Positions 1 through 9,348 of a DNA stretch of 64,000 nucleotides are shown here, piece after piece (the first letter of the stretch is position 1; each line of letters opens with the position of its first letter). The notes below the pieces were generated by a model that ran no database searches, was not told the origin of the DNA, and was given only the letters and a program-made list of their open reading frames with translations. Position numbers and translations under genes: made by a program. The DNA is taken from NCBI GenBank assembly GCA_963797565.1, contig CAWCPM010000018.1, forward strand, positions 1 through 64,000, given 5' to 3'. The stretch is from JAICYJ01 sp963797565. GTDB taxonomy: Bacteria > Actinomycetota > Thermoleophilia > Gaiellales > JAICJC01.

Positions 1-56
1 GTAGGATCGGCGTCGTGACGGCCCAGCCCGACATCGTGACGAGCGGGGCCGGCTGA
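1..56 (+). CDS. 3' end of an upstream gene, or a 13-codon leaderless ORF
   Basis: The frame ending with TGA at 54-56 is open to the left edge and stops 1 base before the ATG of the next gene, so it is probably the tail of an upstream gene. Alternatively, a TAGGAT box at 2-7 lies 7 nt before a GTG at 15, matching the leaderless-start pattern seen elsewhere in this window and giving a 13-residue peptide. The sequence alone cannot separate the two readings. Confidence 0.35.
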   Translation, partial: RIGVVTAQPDIVTSGAG

Positions 57-57
57 C

Positions 58-1878
58 ATGAGCCTCGCCGGGGTGGTTGCGCTGGCCGCCCTCGCGGCCT
101 GGATGTGGGTGGTCGGAAGCGCGCTCGCCCGGGGCCGCCCGGCGGCCGAGCGGGTCGCCTACGGCGCGCTGGCGGCATGCGCACTGGCCTGGACGGCAAT
201 GGCGTGCGGGGCGTTCGGAATCGGCATCCTGGGAAGCACGGCGATCACGGGTGGTGTCGCGCTGGTCGCCGCGGGAGCGGCCCTGGCGCGCCGGCCGCCG
301 CTGCGCAGCCCTCGCCCGGTGCTGGCACCGCTCGTCGTCGGCGGCGCGGCCGGCCTGCTGCTGGCCGTTCCCGGCCTGCTGCGCCCACTGGACGCGCTGC
401 GCCCCTCACGCAACGACATGGTCTGGCACATGGCCTGGGTGCACCAGCTCAGCGCCGGCTTCTCCTCGCCGGGCGGCGTCTACGCCGGTGAGCCGAACAG
501 CTATCCCTGGCTGTTCCACTCACTGGTCGCCTGGATCGCGGCGGCGCTTCCCGGCGGCGCCGTTGATGCGTTCCAGGTGATGGAGCTGTTCGGCCTCGTC
601 TGCGCCGGGGTCGGCATGTGGCTGCTCGCGCGTGAGCTCGGCGCGTGCAATCCGGAGGCCACCTGGAGCGTCGGGCTGTTCCTGACCGCCGCCGCGTTTG
701 GTTGGGTCAACCGCGCGGACTTCCAGTTCGAGATGCCGGCGCTCGAGCTCGGGCCCTTCCACGGCGACCCGGTGCCGGCTCTGACGCCGGCCCTTGCCTA
801 CCTCCCGCCGATGATCCCGCGCGACCTGGGGCTGGCCCTGGCGCCGATCGTGCTGTGGCTGGCGATGTGCGCCGCCCGTGGCCCGGAGCGGATGTGGTGG
901 CGCGCAGGGTTCGCCGGCGGGCTGGTCTTCCTGGCCGCGCCGCCGGCGGGCATCTTCTGCGCCCTGTGGGTGGTCACGATCGCGATCGTCGAGCGTCGCT
1001 GGGCGGTCTGGCGGGCTGCGCTGGCGTGGGTCGCGGCCACCTCCGTCTGGCTGGTGCCGCTGGCGATCGCCTACCACAGGTACCACGGGTTCGTGCCGAT
1101 CGCACAGCTGCGGCTGACGGAGCCGAACGCGACCCAGACGCTGGTGGCCGTCGGCATCTCGTTACCGCTCGGGCTGGTCGGCCTCGGCCTGCTCGCCAGG
1201 TCTCGTCCGCAGATGGCCACCCGCGCGCTCGTGCTGGTCGCGATCCCAGCGGTTGCCGTGCTGCTGGGCGCGAGCATCTCACAGCTATCGACGCTGGTCG
1301 CACACGGTGTCCCGACGCCGCTGGTGCGATGGCTGCGCTACCTGCCGTTCCTCGTGCTCGCGCTGTGCATACCCGCCGGGGTCGCCGCGAACGCACTCGT
1401 CACGCTGCTCTCACGACGAGCGCGGCCGGTGGCGATCGCCGCGGCGCTGCTGGTGGTCGTCGTGGCCGTCGGCTCAACGGCCCTGGCGTCTGCGACGGTC
1501 TGGCGCGAGCCCGCCCGCACCGGCCTGGTGTGTTCCCACCTGCCGATCGACGCCCGCACACACCTCGCGGTGCTCGGCCACGAGCCGCTCGCCGACTATC
1601 TCGGGTTGACGCTGTTCGGACGCACGGGCGCGAGCCTCTACGTGATGCGCACGCGACCGGCCAAGGTGCGCTTCCGCACCTGGCTGCACGACCGCGTGCC
1701 CGACGCTGACCGCAGGCGCAGCGAGCTGGCGGCAGCCCTGCACGGCGGGCCGCTGCCGCCCGGGATCGACATGGTGTTCGTCCGCAAGGACGCCGCCACC
1801 AGCGGGCTCGGGCCGGCGGTGGCGTCCTGCACCTGGCGTGGACAGACGTGGGATCTTGCCCCGCCGGCGGCGCAATGA
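58..1878 (+). CDS. large polytopic membrane protein, possibly GT-C glycosyltransferase-like
   Basis: This 606-residue protein consists mostly of hydrophobic segments, roughly a dozen or more helices. A soluble-looking tail of about 110 residues begins near residue 495. Between the early helices an extracytoplasmic loop contains aromatic, Asn and His residues (around residues 120-160, with MVWHMAWVHQL and NSYPWLFHSLVAW), a layout reminiscent of GT-C membrane glycosyltransferases. No classical DD or DxD motif is obvious, so the catalytic role is a guess. The ATG lies one base after the stop of the preceding frame, suggesting translational coupling. No Shine-Dalgarno sequence is evident. Confidence 0.75.
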   Translation: MSLAGVVALAALAAWMWVVGSALARGRPAAERVAYGALAACALAWTAMACGAFGIGILGSTAITGGVALVAAGAALARRPPLRSPRPVLAPLVVGGAAGLLLAVPGLLRPLDALRPSRNDMVWHMAWVHQLSAGFSSPGGVYAGEPNSYPWLFHSLVAWIAAALPGGAVDAFQVMELFGLVCAGVGMWLLARELGACNPEATWSVGLFLTAAAFGWVNRADFQFEMPALELGPFHGDPVPALTPALAYLPPMIPRDLGLALAPIVLWLAMCAARGPERMWWRAGFAGGLVFLAAPPAGIFCALWVVTIAIVERRWAVWRAALAWVAATSVWLVPLAIAYHRYHGFVPIAQLRLTEPNATQTLVAVGISLPLGLVGLGLLARSRPQMATRALVLVAIPAVAVLLGASISQLSTLVAHGVPTPLVRWLRYLPFLVLALCIPAGVAANALVTLLSRRARPVAIAAALLVVVVAVGSTALASATVWREPARTGLVCSHLPIDARTHLAVLGHEPLADYLGLTLFGRTGASLYVMRTRPAKVRFRTWLHDRVPDADRRRSELAAALHGGPLPPGIDMVFVRKDAATSGLGPAVASCTWRGQTWDLAPPAAQ

Positions 1879-1940
1879 GGCTCCGGTCCGCCGCCGGCCG
1901 CCGGTAGCATGCCGGTGACGTCAACCGGGAGGAATCTGCC

Positions 1941-2111
1941 GTGGAAGAGATCGCCGAAGGCACACGTTTTGTGATCGACGGACAGGTGTTCACCTACATC
2001 GGAGACGGAGAGGACGCCGCAGGACAGCCTGTCGCCCATCTCCGAGGCGGCGACTCGGACTCGCTCGAGGAGTACCCGAAGGACGCGCTCCAGAACCTGG
2101 AGCGCGCCTGA
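1941..2111 (+). CDS. small acidic hypothetical protein
   Basis: A GTG start is preceded at good distance by GGGAGGAA (1927-1934), a strong ribosome binding site. The product is 56 residues and acidic, starting MEEIAEGTRFVIDG, and ends with TGA at 2109-2111. It looks like a compact beta-rich domain (FVIDGQVFTYIGDG, then PVAHLRGG). No family is recognised. The strong RBS and low-complexity-free composition argue that it is real despite its size. Confidence 0.65.
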   Translation: MEEIAEGTRFVIDGQVFTYIGDGEDAAGQPVAHLRGGDSDSLEEYPKDALQNLERA

Positions 2112-2129
2112 GTCAAGGGATATCCCGCC

Positions 2130-2697
2130 CTACCGGCCGGGAATCCCGACCCGCGGCTGAACCGCCTTCACCGACAGGAACACCGGCCCCTTGGCCGAGC
2201 AGGCCCGGAACCGGAACGGGATCTGGGCCGCGGTGAACGCACCCGGCGGGTAGACCGTGAGTCCCACCCGCGGTGACCGCCTTGCAGCTCGTCGGCGGAA
2301 ATGCCGAGACATCGGTGATCTGCAGGAAGGCGTGGGCGGTCGCGCGGTTTCGCAGCGTAACCGTCTGTGCGGGTATGGAGTGGTCGCGCCCCGCGGCGCT
2401 TCCCACCTGATTGCCTGCAACCTCAGCCGAGACGCCCGGGAAGCCGAAGAGCCGGCAGGTGTGGCCCGAGACGTTTGTGAACTCCAGCGGGTACACGATG
2501 CCGCCGGCCTGACCGCCGCCGGATCCGACGCCCAGCCAGACCGACAGGCCGGGGGTCTTGCATCGCGGCGTCGTGGACGCGGCCGTCTGCGCACCGGCTG
2601 TCGCAGACGCCGCCAACACCACGCACGCGATGCCCGCGAGCAGCGTGCCGGAGAGCATCCACCGGGCCGGCTTCGACTTGGTAATAAGCTCGATCAT
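2130..2697 (-). CDS. secreted DUF4232 protein, frameshifted near its C-terminus
   Basis: The N-terminus is a signal peptide (hydrophobic run about residues 14-35, ending AGAQT). The following domain matches the DUF4232 pattern: a Cys near the start (PRCKTPGLSV), VYPLEFTNVSGHTCRLFGFPG, and a late Cys. After SCKAVTA near 2262-2275 the original frame becomes Gly/Pro-rich, whereas the next frame carries the expected DUF4232 ending (GLTVYPPG, then FRACSAKGPVFLSV, then GIPGR). Removing one G from the G run there joins the two halves. Without repair, translation would run on to 2113. DUF4232 proteins are exported and of unknown function. Confidence 0.8.
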
Positions 2698-2815
2698 CTG
2701 TTCCCTGCCTTCCTGGGTCGCCGGCCCACGCGAGATCCCGCAGGCACCATCCGATGCTACGAGCCGGGCGTATCCGCCTCATGTCGGCCGTGTAACGGTT
2801 CGATGACTACGGAGC

Positions 2816-3088
2816 TCAGCGCCGCCGCACGGCGCACGCGGCTGCGCCCGCCAGCGTCAGCGCCGTGACGCCCAGGAGCGCTCGGCGGCGGCGAGCACGT
2901 CGGGCCCGCCGGTCGCGGGCCTCGGCGTAGGCGGCGGCCGCCGCCAGGGCCACCTGCGCCATCTCCGACCAGAACAGTGGATCGACCAGCTCATCCCGGC
3001 CGGCCTGCAGGGCCGGCCCCGAGAGGTGCGCGCCCAACCGCCAGGCCGCATCCCTCGCCGCCTTCGCCGTGTCGGTCGCCTCAGGCAC
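2816..3088 (-). CDS. small protein with C-terminal membrane anchor
   Basis: The 90-residue product has an Ala-rich helical body, an Arg-rich stretch (RDRRARRARRRR) and a single C-terminal hydrophobic helix (ALLGVTALTLAGAAACAV), so it is probably tail-anchored. Its GTG start overlaps the TGA of the upstream gene by 8 bases, indicating co-transcription and coupled translation. No family is recognised. Confidence 0.55.
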   Translation of the reverse strand: MPEATDTAKAARDAAWRLGAHLSGPALQAGRDELVDPLFWSEMAQVALAAAAAYAEARDRRARRARRRRALLGVTALTLAGAAACAVRRR

Positions 3089-3329
3089 CGAGACCCTCGG
3101 AGCGGTCCACCCGCTCCTGCGCTGCGATCACGATCCTGGCGATCCGGCCCAGCTCGGCACCGCGCTGAACGACCGCGGGGACGGTGAAGCGCAGCTCGCA
3201 GCCGTCACCATCCCGCACGACCGTCACCTCGATCGCGTCGTCGCTTCCCCGAAACGGCAGATAGTGCCACCCGGGCGCACCGTCGATGTCGAGGGTGCCC
3301 CCATCGTCAATCGGGGTGGCTGCGGCCAT
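3081..3329 (-). CDS. hypothetical protein, upstream partner of the small anchored protein
   Basis: An 82-residue product results from the ATG at 3329 (MAAATPIDDGG). An upstream in-frame start at 3362 would add 11 residues. The sequence looks like a small beta domain (GWHYLPFRGSDDAIEVTVV, then CELRFTVPA) followed by a helix. It ends 8 bases inside the next gene, forming a two-gene operon. Function is unknown. Confidence 0.5.
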   Translation of the reverse strand: MAAATPIDDGGTLDIDGAPGWHYLPFRGSDDAIEVTVVRDGDGCELRFTVPAVVQRGAELGRIARIVIAAQERVDRSEGLGA

Positions 3330-3493
3330 GCGTCGATGGTACCCGCGGAGCTCGTTGCCCAACCACGGCCGCCGGGGTGGCCGGGAGCGTGCTGATTCTG
3401 AGCAAGCTCACAAGAAGGTCCGAGCCGGGCCTCAACTCGAACGGGCAGCCTGCAAGCAGAAATGACCTTCTGCACCGTCCGAGGAGTCCTCCC

Positions 3494-4577
3494 ATGAAGC
3501 ATGCATCACGTGCAGCGGCACTCGTCGCCTCGGCCACGATCGGCGCCGCCCTGGCGCTGGGGGCGTTCGTCGCGATCGAAGGCACGAGCGATTCGCCGAC
3601 ACCCGCTGACGCGCACGATCGTCGAGGGCACGGCCAGCCCTGCCGCCGTGACCACATCGTCGAAGTCGGTGGCCGACATCTACGCCGGAGCCGTCGCGGG
3701 CGTCGTCGAGATCAACGTGCGCGAGCACGCGACCGGCCAGAGCATCAGCCCATTCGGGCCCACGCAGCAGACCCAGCAGGCGCAGGGCACCGGCTTCGAG
3801 ATCGACGCACACGGCGACATCGCCACAAATGCCCACGTCGTCTCAGGCGCGTCCTCGATCACCGTCCAGACCCACGACGGAAAGACCTACAAGGCGACGC
3901 TGGTTGGAAGCGACCCAACCACCGACGTGGCCGTCATCCACATCGACGCGCCGGCTGCCGATCTGCACCCGCTCACGTTCGGTGACTCGACCGGCCTGCG
4001 GGTCGGCGACGCCGTGATCGCGATCGGCGATCCCTTCGGCCTGGCCGACAGCGTCTCGGCCGGAATCGTGTCGGCGCTCGACCGCACGATCACCTCGCCG
4101 AACAACCACCCGATCGACAACGCTATCCAGACCGACGCCGCGATCAACCACGGAAACAGCGGCGGCCCGCTCCTGGACGCACAGGGCCAGGTGATCGGCA
4201 TCACCAGCCAGATCTACGCCGACGGCAGCACCAGCGGCAACGTCGGGATCGGCTTCGCCGTGCCGTCGTCAACCGTCCACAGCATCACCACGCAGCTGAT
4301 CGCAAGCGGCAAGGCCCGCCACGCCTACCTCGGCGTCTACCTTGAGGACGCGGCCGGCGGCGCCAGGATCGCGAAGGTCACCTCCGGGTCTCCGGCCGCC
4401 TCGGCCGGCCTGACGGCCGGCGAGGTGATCACGGCGATCGACGGACAGCGCGTCGCCGACGCAAGCACCGCCGCGGCCCGCGTCGCAGGGCACAGCCCCG
4501 GCGACTCGATCCGGCTCACCGTCACGGCCGGCACGGCCACACACCAGGTCACCGTGACGCTGGGGAGCGTGTCCTAG
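3494..4577 (+). CDS. secreted HtrA/DegP-like serine protease with PDZ domain, N-terminal frameshift
   Basis: This is a trypsin-like extracytoplasmic protease of the DegP/HtrA family, expected in quality control of envelope proteins. The catalytic triad is visible: His in NAHVV (about residue 113), Asp in DPTTDVAV (about 144) and Ser in GNSGGP (about 221). A C-terminal PDZ-like domain follows (GVYLEDAAGGARIAKV, GSPAASAGLTAGEVI). The ATG at 3494 opens a good signal peptide (RAAALVASATIGAALALGAF), but that frame diverges near 3608-3622. The protease continues one frame over (TIVEGTASPAA onward), whose own upstream part is implausibly Arg/Pro-rich. One extra base therefore probably separates signal and protease. 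The stop shares CTAG with the convergent gene. Confidence 0.85.
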
Positions 4578-5878
4578 CGCCCGCGGTACTCGTAGGCGCC
4601 GATGTCGGGCGGCCCACGGCGGCGGTGCCCGAGGAGGTCGAAGATCGGCGCGTAGAGCGGGTTGGCCTTGTCGATCACGAGCACGGACGCGGCGGTCGGC
4701 CGTTCACGGACGCTCAGCAGGGGGTCACCGACGACGTCGGTGCTGCCGCATGCGACACCCTGCTCGATCACGTTGTGGCTCGACCGGCGCAGCCGTGGGC
4801 ACACCAGATTGGGCGAGAGCTGTTTGCCCAGGATGTTGTTCGCGATCAGCGGCCGCCATGCCCGCTTGAGCCCGAGGTAGCGGTGGCTGACCACGATCGA
4901 GAGCGAGTTGTGGTCGGGTCTCGGCGACCCGGAGAGGATCGTGTTGTTGATGATGTCGACGTCGTGCGGCACCCGCAGCGCCACCTTGGTGCCGACCAGG
5001 ATCCCCGCTCGCGGCACCACCGTCGGTGCCCGCGGATCGGACGCAAGGAACAGGTTGTCGAGGACGCGCACGTGGTCGACAGCCAGCGCCATGTAGAGCT
5101 GTGCGCCGCCGAACTCGTTGACCCCGAAGATGTTGTCGCGGACGACCATGCCGTCGGCGAGGAACAGCTCGATCATGTCCTGGTGGCCGCACTTCTCCCA
5201 GGTGTGGTGGCAGGCGAGGGCGCGGTTGAACGTGTTGCTCTTGATCAGCAGCTTCGGCCCGGCGCGGCCGTGGATGAAGTCGCAGCCAAGGCAGTCGTGG
5301 AACCGGTTGTACTCGATGGTGACGTACGAGGCATAGCGCGGCAGGATGCACATCGACCACCGCGGCGTGTTGTCGCCACAGTGGGCGAAGGCGCTGTGGT
5401 CGACGGTCACGTGGCTCGAGTGGTCGAGGTTGATGCCCACCTTGCGCGTGGTGTCGATCGCCGTGAAGGTGAGGTTGTGGAGCCTGATGTGCCGCGAGTA
5501 AATGGTGTGGATCCCGCCGTCCCTGGCCATGGCCCGGATGTGAAGCTTGTGGATCGTGACCACCTGGGTGTGGTCGAGCACGATCGCACGCACCACCGCT
5601 CTGCCGCTGGCGGGCCCGGTGATGATCAGCCGCCGCGACGAGCGCGGCCCGATCCGCATCTTGGTGGGGTACGTGCCGGGACTCAGCGTGATGGTGCCGC
5701 CGGTGTCGCGCATGGCTGCGACCGCCGCCTCGAATCCTGCGGCGGAGGTGACGCTGCGGGGGAAGGGTGGTGCGGTCGCCCCGTTCACGCTGCGGGCCGC
5801 GTCAGCCTCCGGCGCGACTGCCAGCACGACTGCGACGATCAACGTCAGGCTCGCAAGCAGCGCCGTTCGGATCCGCAT
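4574..5878 (-). CDS. secreted right-handed parallel beta-helix protein
   Basis: The ATG at 5878 is chosen because it starts directly with a signal peptide (MRIRTALLASLTLIVAVVLA, cleavage near PEADA); an in-frame ATG at 5986 would add 36 Arg/Pro-rich residues. The mature part, about 400 residues, shows repeated short beta-coil rungs (VTIHKLHIRAM, IRLHNLTFTAI, VTVDHSAFAHC, VTIEYNRFHDC, LLIKSNTFNRA, MVVRDNIFGV, VDIINNTILSG). The C-terminal GPPDIGAYEY is typical of pectate-lyase-like and chondroitinase-like beta-helices. A carbohydrate-binding or cleaving role on the cell surface is likely, but the substrate is unknown. It is convergent with the protease gene and overlaps it by 4 bp. Confidence 0.8.
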   Translation of the reverse strand: MRIRTALLASLTLIVAVVLAVAPEADAARSVNGATAPPFPRSVTSAAGFEAAVAAMRDTGGTITLSPGTYPTKMRIGPRSSRRLIITGPASGRAVVRAIVLDHTQVVTIHKLHIRAMARDGGIHTIYSRHIRLHNLTFTAIDTTRKVGINLDHSSHVTVDHSAFAHCGDNTPRWSMCILPRYASYVTIEYNRFHDCLGCDFIHGRAGPKLLIKSNTFNRALACHHTWEKCGHQDMIELFLADGMVVRDNIFGVNEFGGAQLYMALAVDHVRVLDNLFLASDPRAPTVVPRAGILVGTKVALRVPHDVDIINNTILSGSPRPDHNSLSIVVSHRYLGLKRAWRPLIANNILGKQLSPNLVCPRLRRSSHNVIEQGVACGSTDVVGDPLLSVRERPTAASVLVIDKANPLYAPIFDLLGHRRRGPPDIGAYEYRGR

Positions 5879-6008
5879 GCGGACGGGTTCGCGGCCGCGG
5901 GGCAGAGGCCTCCCATGCATCGTCACCGGCGGCGTGATCCAGCACACACGACCGCGGCGCCGGCGCGGCTCGTGGGGGCGGGTCACCGTACCGGCCGGGG
6001 AGCCCGCC

Positions 6009-6014
6009 TACACT
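6009..6014 (+). promoter_or_regulatory. -10 box of leaderless tatA
   Basis: TACACT lies exactly 6 nt before the ATG at 6021, so transcription would start at or next to the start codon. No Shine-Dalgarno sequence is present. Confidence 0.45.
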
Positions 6015-6020
6015 TCCGGC

Positions 6021-6194
6021 ATGGGATTCGACTCACCCGAGAAACTGGCGATCGTGTTCCTGATTGCGCTGATCGTGTTCGGCCCGTCGCGGCTGCCGGA
6101 GCTGGGGCGCTCGCTGGGTCAGGGCATTCGGGGCTTCAAGGACAGCGTGGACGGCCGGGACGAGCCCGGCGACCACCCGCCGCGCCAGCCCTAG
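6021..6194 (+). CDS. tatA: Sec-independent translocase protein TatA/E
   Basis: The 57-residue product has the TatA architecture: a short N-terminus, one transmembrane helix (LAIVFLIALIVFG), the hinge FGPSRLPELGRSLG, an amphipathic helix ending GFKDS, and an acidic/polar tail. The FG-P-LPELGRSLG block is diagnostic. TatA multimerises to form the pore for folded twin-arginine substrates; at least two proteins in this window (25350-26981 and 52912-54202) have Tat-like lipoprotein signals. A TatC gene is not in the window. Confidence 0.9.
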   Translation: MGFDSPEKLAIVFLIALIVFGPSRLPELGRSLGQGIRGFKDSVDGRDEPGDHPPRQP

Positions 6195-6310
6195 GTCGCC
6201 GCCGCGGGGTGATGCGTCCCCCCGCAGCCGCTCGATCCGATCGGTCGCGAGCTGCTTTCGTACCTGGCTATCCATCGGATGCATGTCCCGCTCCTCTCTT
6301 TACCTAAAGT

Positions 6311-6356
6311 ATCTTGAAGTCGAGATTCTAACAGTGAGTAACCTTGACGTCAAACT
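6311..6356. promoter_or_regulatory. double MarR-type operator
   Basis: Two similar partly palindromic boxes lie 30 bp centre to centre, about three helical turns apart: atcttgaagtcgagat (6311-6326) and accttgacgtcaaact (6341-6356, with perfect core ttgacgtcaa). The second overlaps the likely -35 box of the downstream MarR gene, consistent with negative autoregulation. Confidence 0.6.
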
Positions 6357-6372
6357 ACTTTTCTGCGAGACT
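6344..6372 (+). promoter_or_regulatory. promoter of the marR-family gene
   Basis: TTGACG (6344-6349), a 17-bp spacer and GAGACT (6367-6372) lie 6 nt before the ATG at 6379, giving a leaderless transcript. The -35 box is buried in the second operator box. Confidence 0.5.
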
Positions 6373-6378
6373 GCGGGT

Positions 6379-6903
6379 ATGGCCAAAGCTGACGACCGAG
6401 ACCACGTCGACGCATTCCTCGAGAGCATCCACCTGGTGCTGCCTGACCTCGACCTGGAGGTCGAAGGCATCGTCGACCGCATCGCCGGACTGGCCCGGCG
6501 CCTGCAGCGCTCGATGGACGAGACGCTGGCGGAGTTCGGGCTGGACACGGCCGAGAACAAGGTGCTCTCGATCCTGGCTCAGGGCGGCGAACCCTTCCGA
6601 AGCACGCCCGGGCGGCTGGCCGCTCGGATGGAGCTCTCCAGCGGGGCGATGACCAACCGGCTCGACCGGCTGGAGCAGGCCGGGCTGGTGCAGCGGCTGC
6701 CCGACCCCGACGATCGCCGCAGCGTCGTGGTGGAGCTGACCGAACACGGCCGCAAGACGTACCGGAGGGCGGTCGGCGCGCAGGCCAACAAGGAGGCGCT
6801 GGTCACCGCCGCGCTGAACGAGCGGGAGAAGGTGCAGCTGAACTCGCTGCTGCGGCTGATGATGCTCGAGTTCGAGCGACGCGAGCGGGGAGAGCCGGGA
6901 TAG
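6379..6903 (+). CDS. MarR family transcriptional regulator
   Basis: The product (174 residues from the ATG at 6379) has the winged-helix MarR fold. It comprises an N-terminal helix, the recognition region (GRLAARMELSSGAMTNRLDRLEQAGLVQR), the wing with the family signature PDPDDRRSVVVELTEHG, and a C-terminal dimerisation helix. The start is chosen because MAKADDRD follows a leaderless-type promoter; the open frame continues upstream to 6283, but that stretch is the operator region. It probably represses its own gene through the double box at 6311-6356. The ligand and any other target are not visible. Confidence 0.9.
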   Translation: MAKADDRDHVDAFLESIHLVLPDLDLEVEGIVDRIAGLARRLQRSMDETLAEFGLDTAENKVLSILAQGGEPFRSTPGRLAARMELSSGAMTNRLDRLEQAGLVQRLPDPDDRRSVVVELTEHGRKTYRRAVGAQANKEALVTAALNEREKVQLNSLLRLMMLEFERRERGEPG

Positions 6904-7005
6904 ATGGTTGATTCCACGGGATGCGTGGATGCTGGGCGCAGGATGGGGCGGGATGGACGTCGCGAGCGTCGGGCAGGCTGGATGATGTCTGGCCGGCGGC
7001 TCTGC

Positions 7006-7330
7006 TCAGAGCGTGCGTGACGACCACAGGATCGCGGCCAGCACTACGCTCAGCACCGAGACCACCAGTCCGATGACCCAGGCGGAGATGTCCTGCGTGC
7101 CCATGATCGCAGCAGCGGCGACGCCGATCCCGATCACACCGCCGGTTGCAACAAACCGGATGAAGATCGACTCGATACCACGCCGCCGGTGCCCACGCCG
7201 GCCGATGAACGGAACGGCCGGCGCATCGAGGTCACCGGCGCGCGGCGGGTCTGGCGCGTCGGGCGCGACCTCACCGACGCTGGTCGAGAGCTGACTGTGT
7301 CGGATCCTTCGGCTCGCTGGGCTGAGACAT
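7006..7330 (-). CDS. small two-helix membrane protein, frameshifted
   Basis: The C-terminal frame (stop 7006-7008) encodes two clear transmembrane helices (FVATGGVIGIGVAAAAIMG and WVIGLVVSVLSVVLAAILW) ending WSSRTL. That frame has no start codon upstream. The neighbouring frame has an ATG at 7330 (MSQPSEPKDPTQSALDQ) and stops where the other frame becomes plausible (VGEVAPDAPDPP, near 7262-7275). Removing one base joins them into a protein of about 107 residues. It lies 41 bp downstream of the M28 peptidase on the same strand. Function is unknown. Confidence 0.5.
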
Positions 7331-7371
7331 GCAGACAGCCTAGCCCTGAGCGTGCCCGGGAGGGTCTGGCT

Positions 7372-9228
7372 TCAGCCGCCCGCCCGCGCCAGCGCCGCCT
7401 CCATCCGCGCGGCCGCGCGCTCAAGCGTCGCCTTCACATCCTCCGCGTGCCCGCGCAGCGACCGCTTCACCCAGTCGGCCGGCGGTGCGCCCGGCTCACC
7501 GCGAAGCGACGCCAGCTCCAGCCACAGGTTCGGGCTCTCGGTCAGGTGGCTGCGACCGCCCCACCCGTCGCCGCTGCGGTCGCGCGCGACACGCGCGAGC
7601 CGGCGGCGCATGGTGTCGTGGGAAAGCGCCCCGCAGAGCGCGTTGTCGCCGACCCGCGCCGCGTGCCTGGCCGCCGCCCGGTTGTCGCCCTTGGCCAGCG
7701 CCGCCTGCGCCGCCTTCAGCGCCGTCAGATCGCGCGCCGCCTGCTGGAACGGATAGGCCGACGAGGCGCCGGCATCGAGCGCCAGCAGCCCGCGCCCGAC
7801 CGGCGTGAAGGCACGCCGGCCCCTGGCCGCCGCGTGCCGACGAGCCGCCGCGCGCAACCCCGGCAGCGGCACCGGCGACCGCGCCACCGCCTGCTCCAGA
7901 TGACGAGCCCGCGCCCGGTGGTCGCACAGGTCGTCGCCGCGGCGGTCGGCGTCCAGCACCATCAGCGAGTACGCCCTGCCCAGCCGCTCCAGGTGGCCGA
8001 AATCGACCAGCTTGATCGTGTCCAGCGGCGAGTGGTAGGCGCTGCGCGAGAAGCTCTTGCCCCACGTCAGCACGCTGATCCCGGGCACGCCCGCCACCAG
8101 CAGCGGCCAGAGCTCGGTGCCGCATCCGGGCGGGTACATCTTCCAGCCGCTGGTCAGCAGGCCCCGCCGGTCGGCCGCCCGCAGGCAGCTCCGCGCCCAG
8201 CCGGTCAGCTCCGGCGGCGCCTCCACGAGCAGCGGCAGCCCGGTGTGGCCGGATGCCTCGACGCACAGGTGGAACGGGCTGCGCGCGCTCCACTCCGGGT
8301 GCGAGTGTGCGATCTGCCCGTGCGCGCCCGTGCACCAGTCGTACTCGCTGTCGGCCTGGCCGAACTCCTCGGCCGTTCGCGACGTGAAGCAGATCGTGCG
8401 CTCGGGCCGCACGCCGGCCTCCACCATCGCGCGGGCCATTCCCAGCATCACGGCAACGCCGCTGGCGTTGTCGAAGGCGGCCCGGAACCAGCCGTCGTGG
8501 TGGGCGCCGACCACGATCGGCGCGCCCCGCCGCCGTCCCGGCAGGTACCCGACCGCGTTCGACGCCCTGGGACGGCCCCGCGTCCACGCGCAGCGTCAGC
8601 TTCGCGTCGCCGTGGCCGCCGTCCATCAGCTTGCGGACGCGGACGGCATCCTCCTTGCGGATCGTCACCATCGGCGGTGCGCCCGCATACCACCGCGAGT
8701 TGAACGCGCCCAGCGCACGTGGGCTCTGGTAGTACGGCCCACCCTGCGGGCAGTGCACGACCACGCCGATCGCACCGCGGGCGGCCAGCTCCAGGCCGAC
8801 GTCGGACGGCCAGATCGAGCTGCTCCGCCACTCCACCACCGCGATCCTGCCGCCCACATCGATCCGGTCGAGCCGGCGCCTCGACGCGTCGCCGGCCCAC
8901 ACCAGCGGGCCGTGATGCCGCCCGGCGGCGTCCCCGGCACGCCGCCCATCGACGCGCACTCGAAGCTGCGGCCGCCGACCTCGAGCGACGCGCTGCGCAT
9001 CCGCCAGCCGTAGACGGGCACCGTCTCCACACTCACGTCCTGCAGGCCGATCGCCCGCATCTCGGCCGCCGCCAGCCGGGCGGCGGCTCGATCCTCCGGC
9101 GTCCCGGTCACCCGGAAGCCGCTGGGCGCCGAGCCCAGCGCGGCCAGGTCGCTCACGACCCGGCGCATCTGCGCACGGTCGAAGGGGAGCGACAACGCAG
9201 TGGCGATCTGTTCGGAAGTCGGTGGCAC
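7372..9228 (-). CDS. M28-family zinc metallopeptidase-like protein, two compensating frameshifts
   Basis: This is probably an aminopeptidase-like M28 enzyme. Metal-site motifs are present: GAHHDGWFRAAFDNASG (His and bridging Asp), RTAEEFG (catalytic Glu pair), VEASGHT and YHSPLDTI (late His). The N-terminal third (PPTSEQIATALSLPF to GGVPGTPPGGIT) is one frame, a middle part (GPLVWAGDASRR to LRVDAGPS) the next, and the rest (ASNAVGYLPG onward) the first frame again. The breaks fall in a G run near 8907-8911 and a C run (minus strand) near 8569-8571, and restoring one base in each gives a continuous protein of about 618 residues. The GTG start at 9228 is preceded by TAGGAT at 9 nt. The gene is divergent from the ABC operon. 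Confidence 0.8.
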
Positions 9229-9270
9229 CGGTAGCCGATCCTACAGATCTGCCTGCGCCCGGCAACAAAC

Positions 9271-9300
9271 CTGGACTCCGCAGCGACCAATCCCTATCAT
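9271..9300 (+). promoter_or_regulatory. candidate promoter of the first ABC operon
   Basis: CTGGAC (9271-9276) and TATCAT (9295-9300) are 18 bp apart and lie about 50 bp before the ATG of the binding-protein gene, which has its own GGGAGG ribosome binding site. Confidence 0.35.
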
Positions 9301-9348
9301 CGTGCGGCGAACGGCGGTCGCCGGTCATTTTCCACCTGGGAGGCACCA

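Noticed and set aside
4625..6307. 560-codon plus-strand frame opposite the beta-helix gene
   Set aside because: It is rich in Arg, Val and Gly with no domain, while the minus strand encodes a clear secreted beta-helix. This is a typical high-GC antisense shadow.
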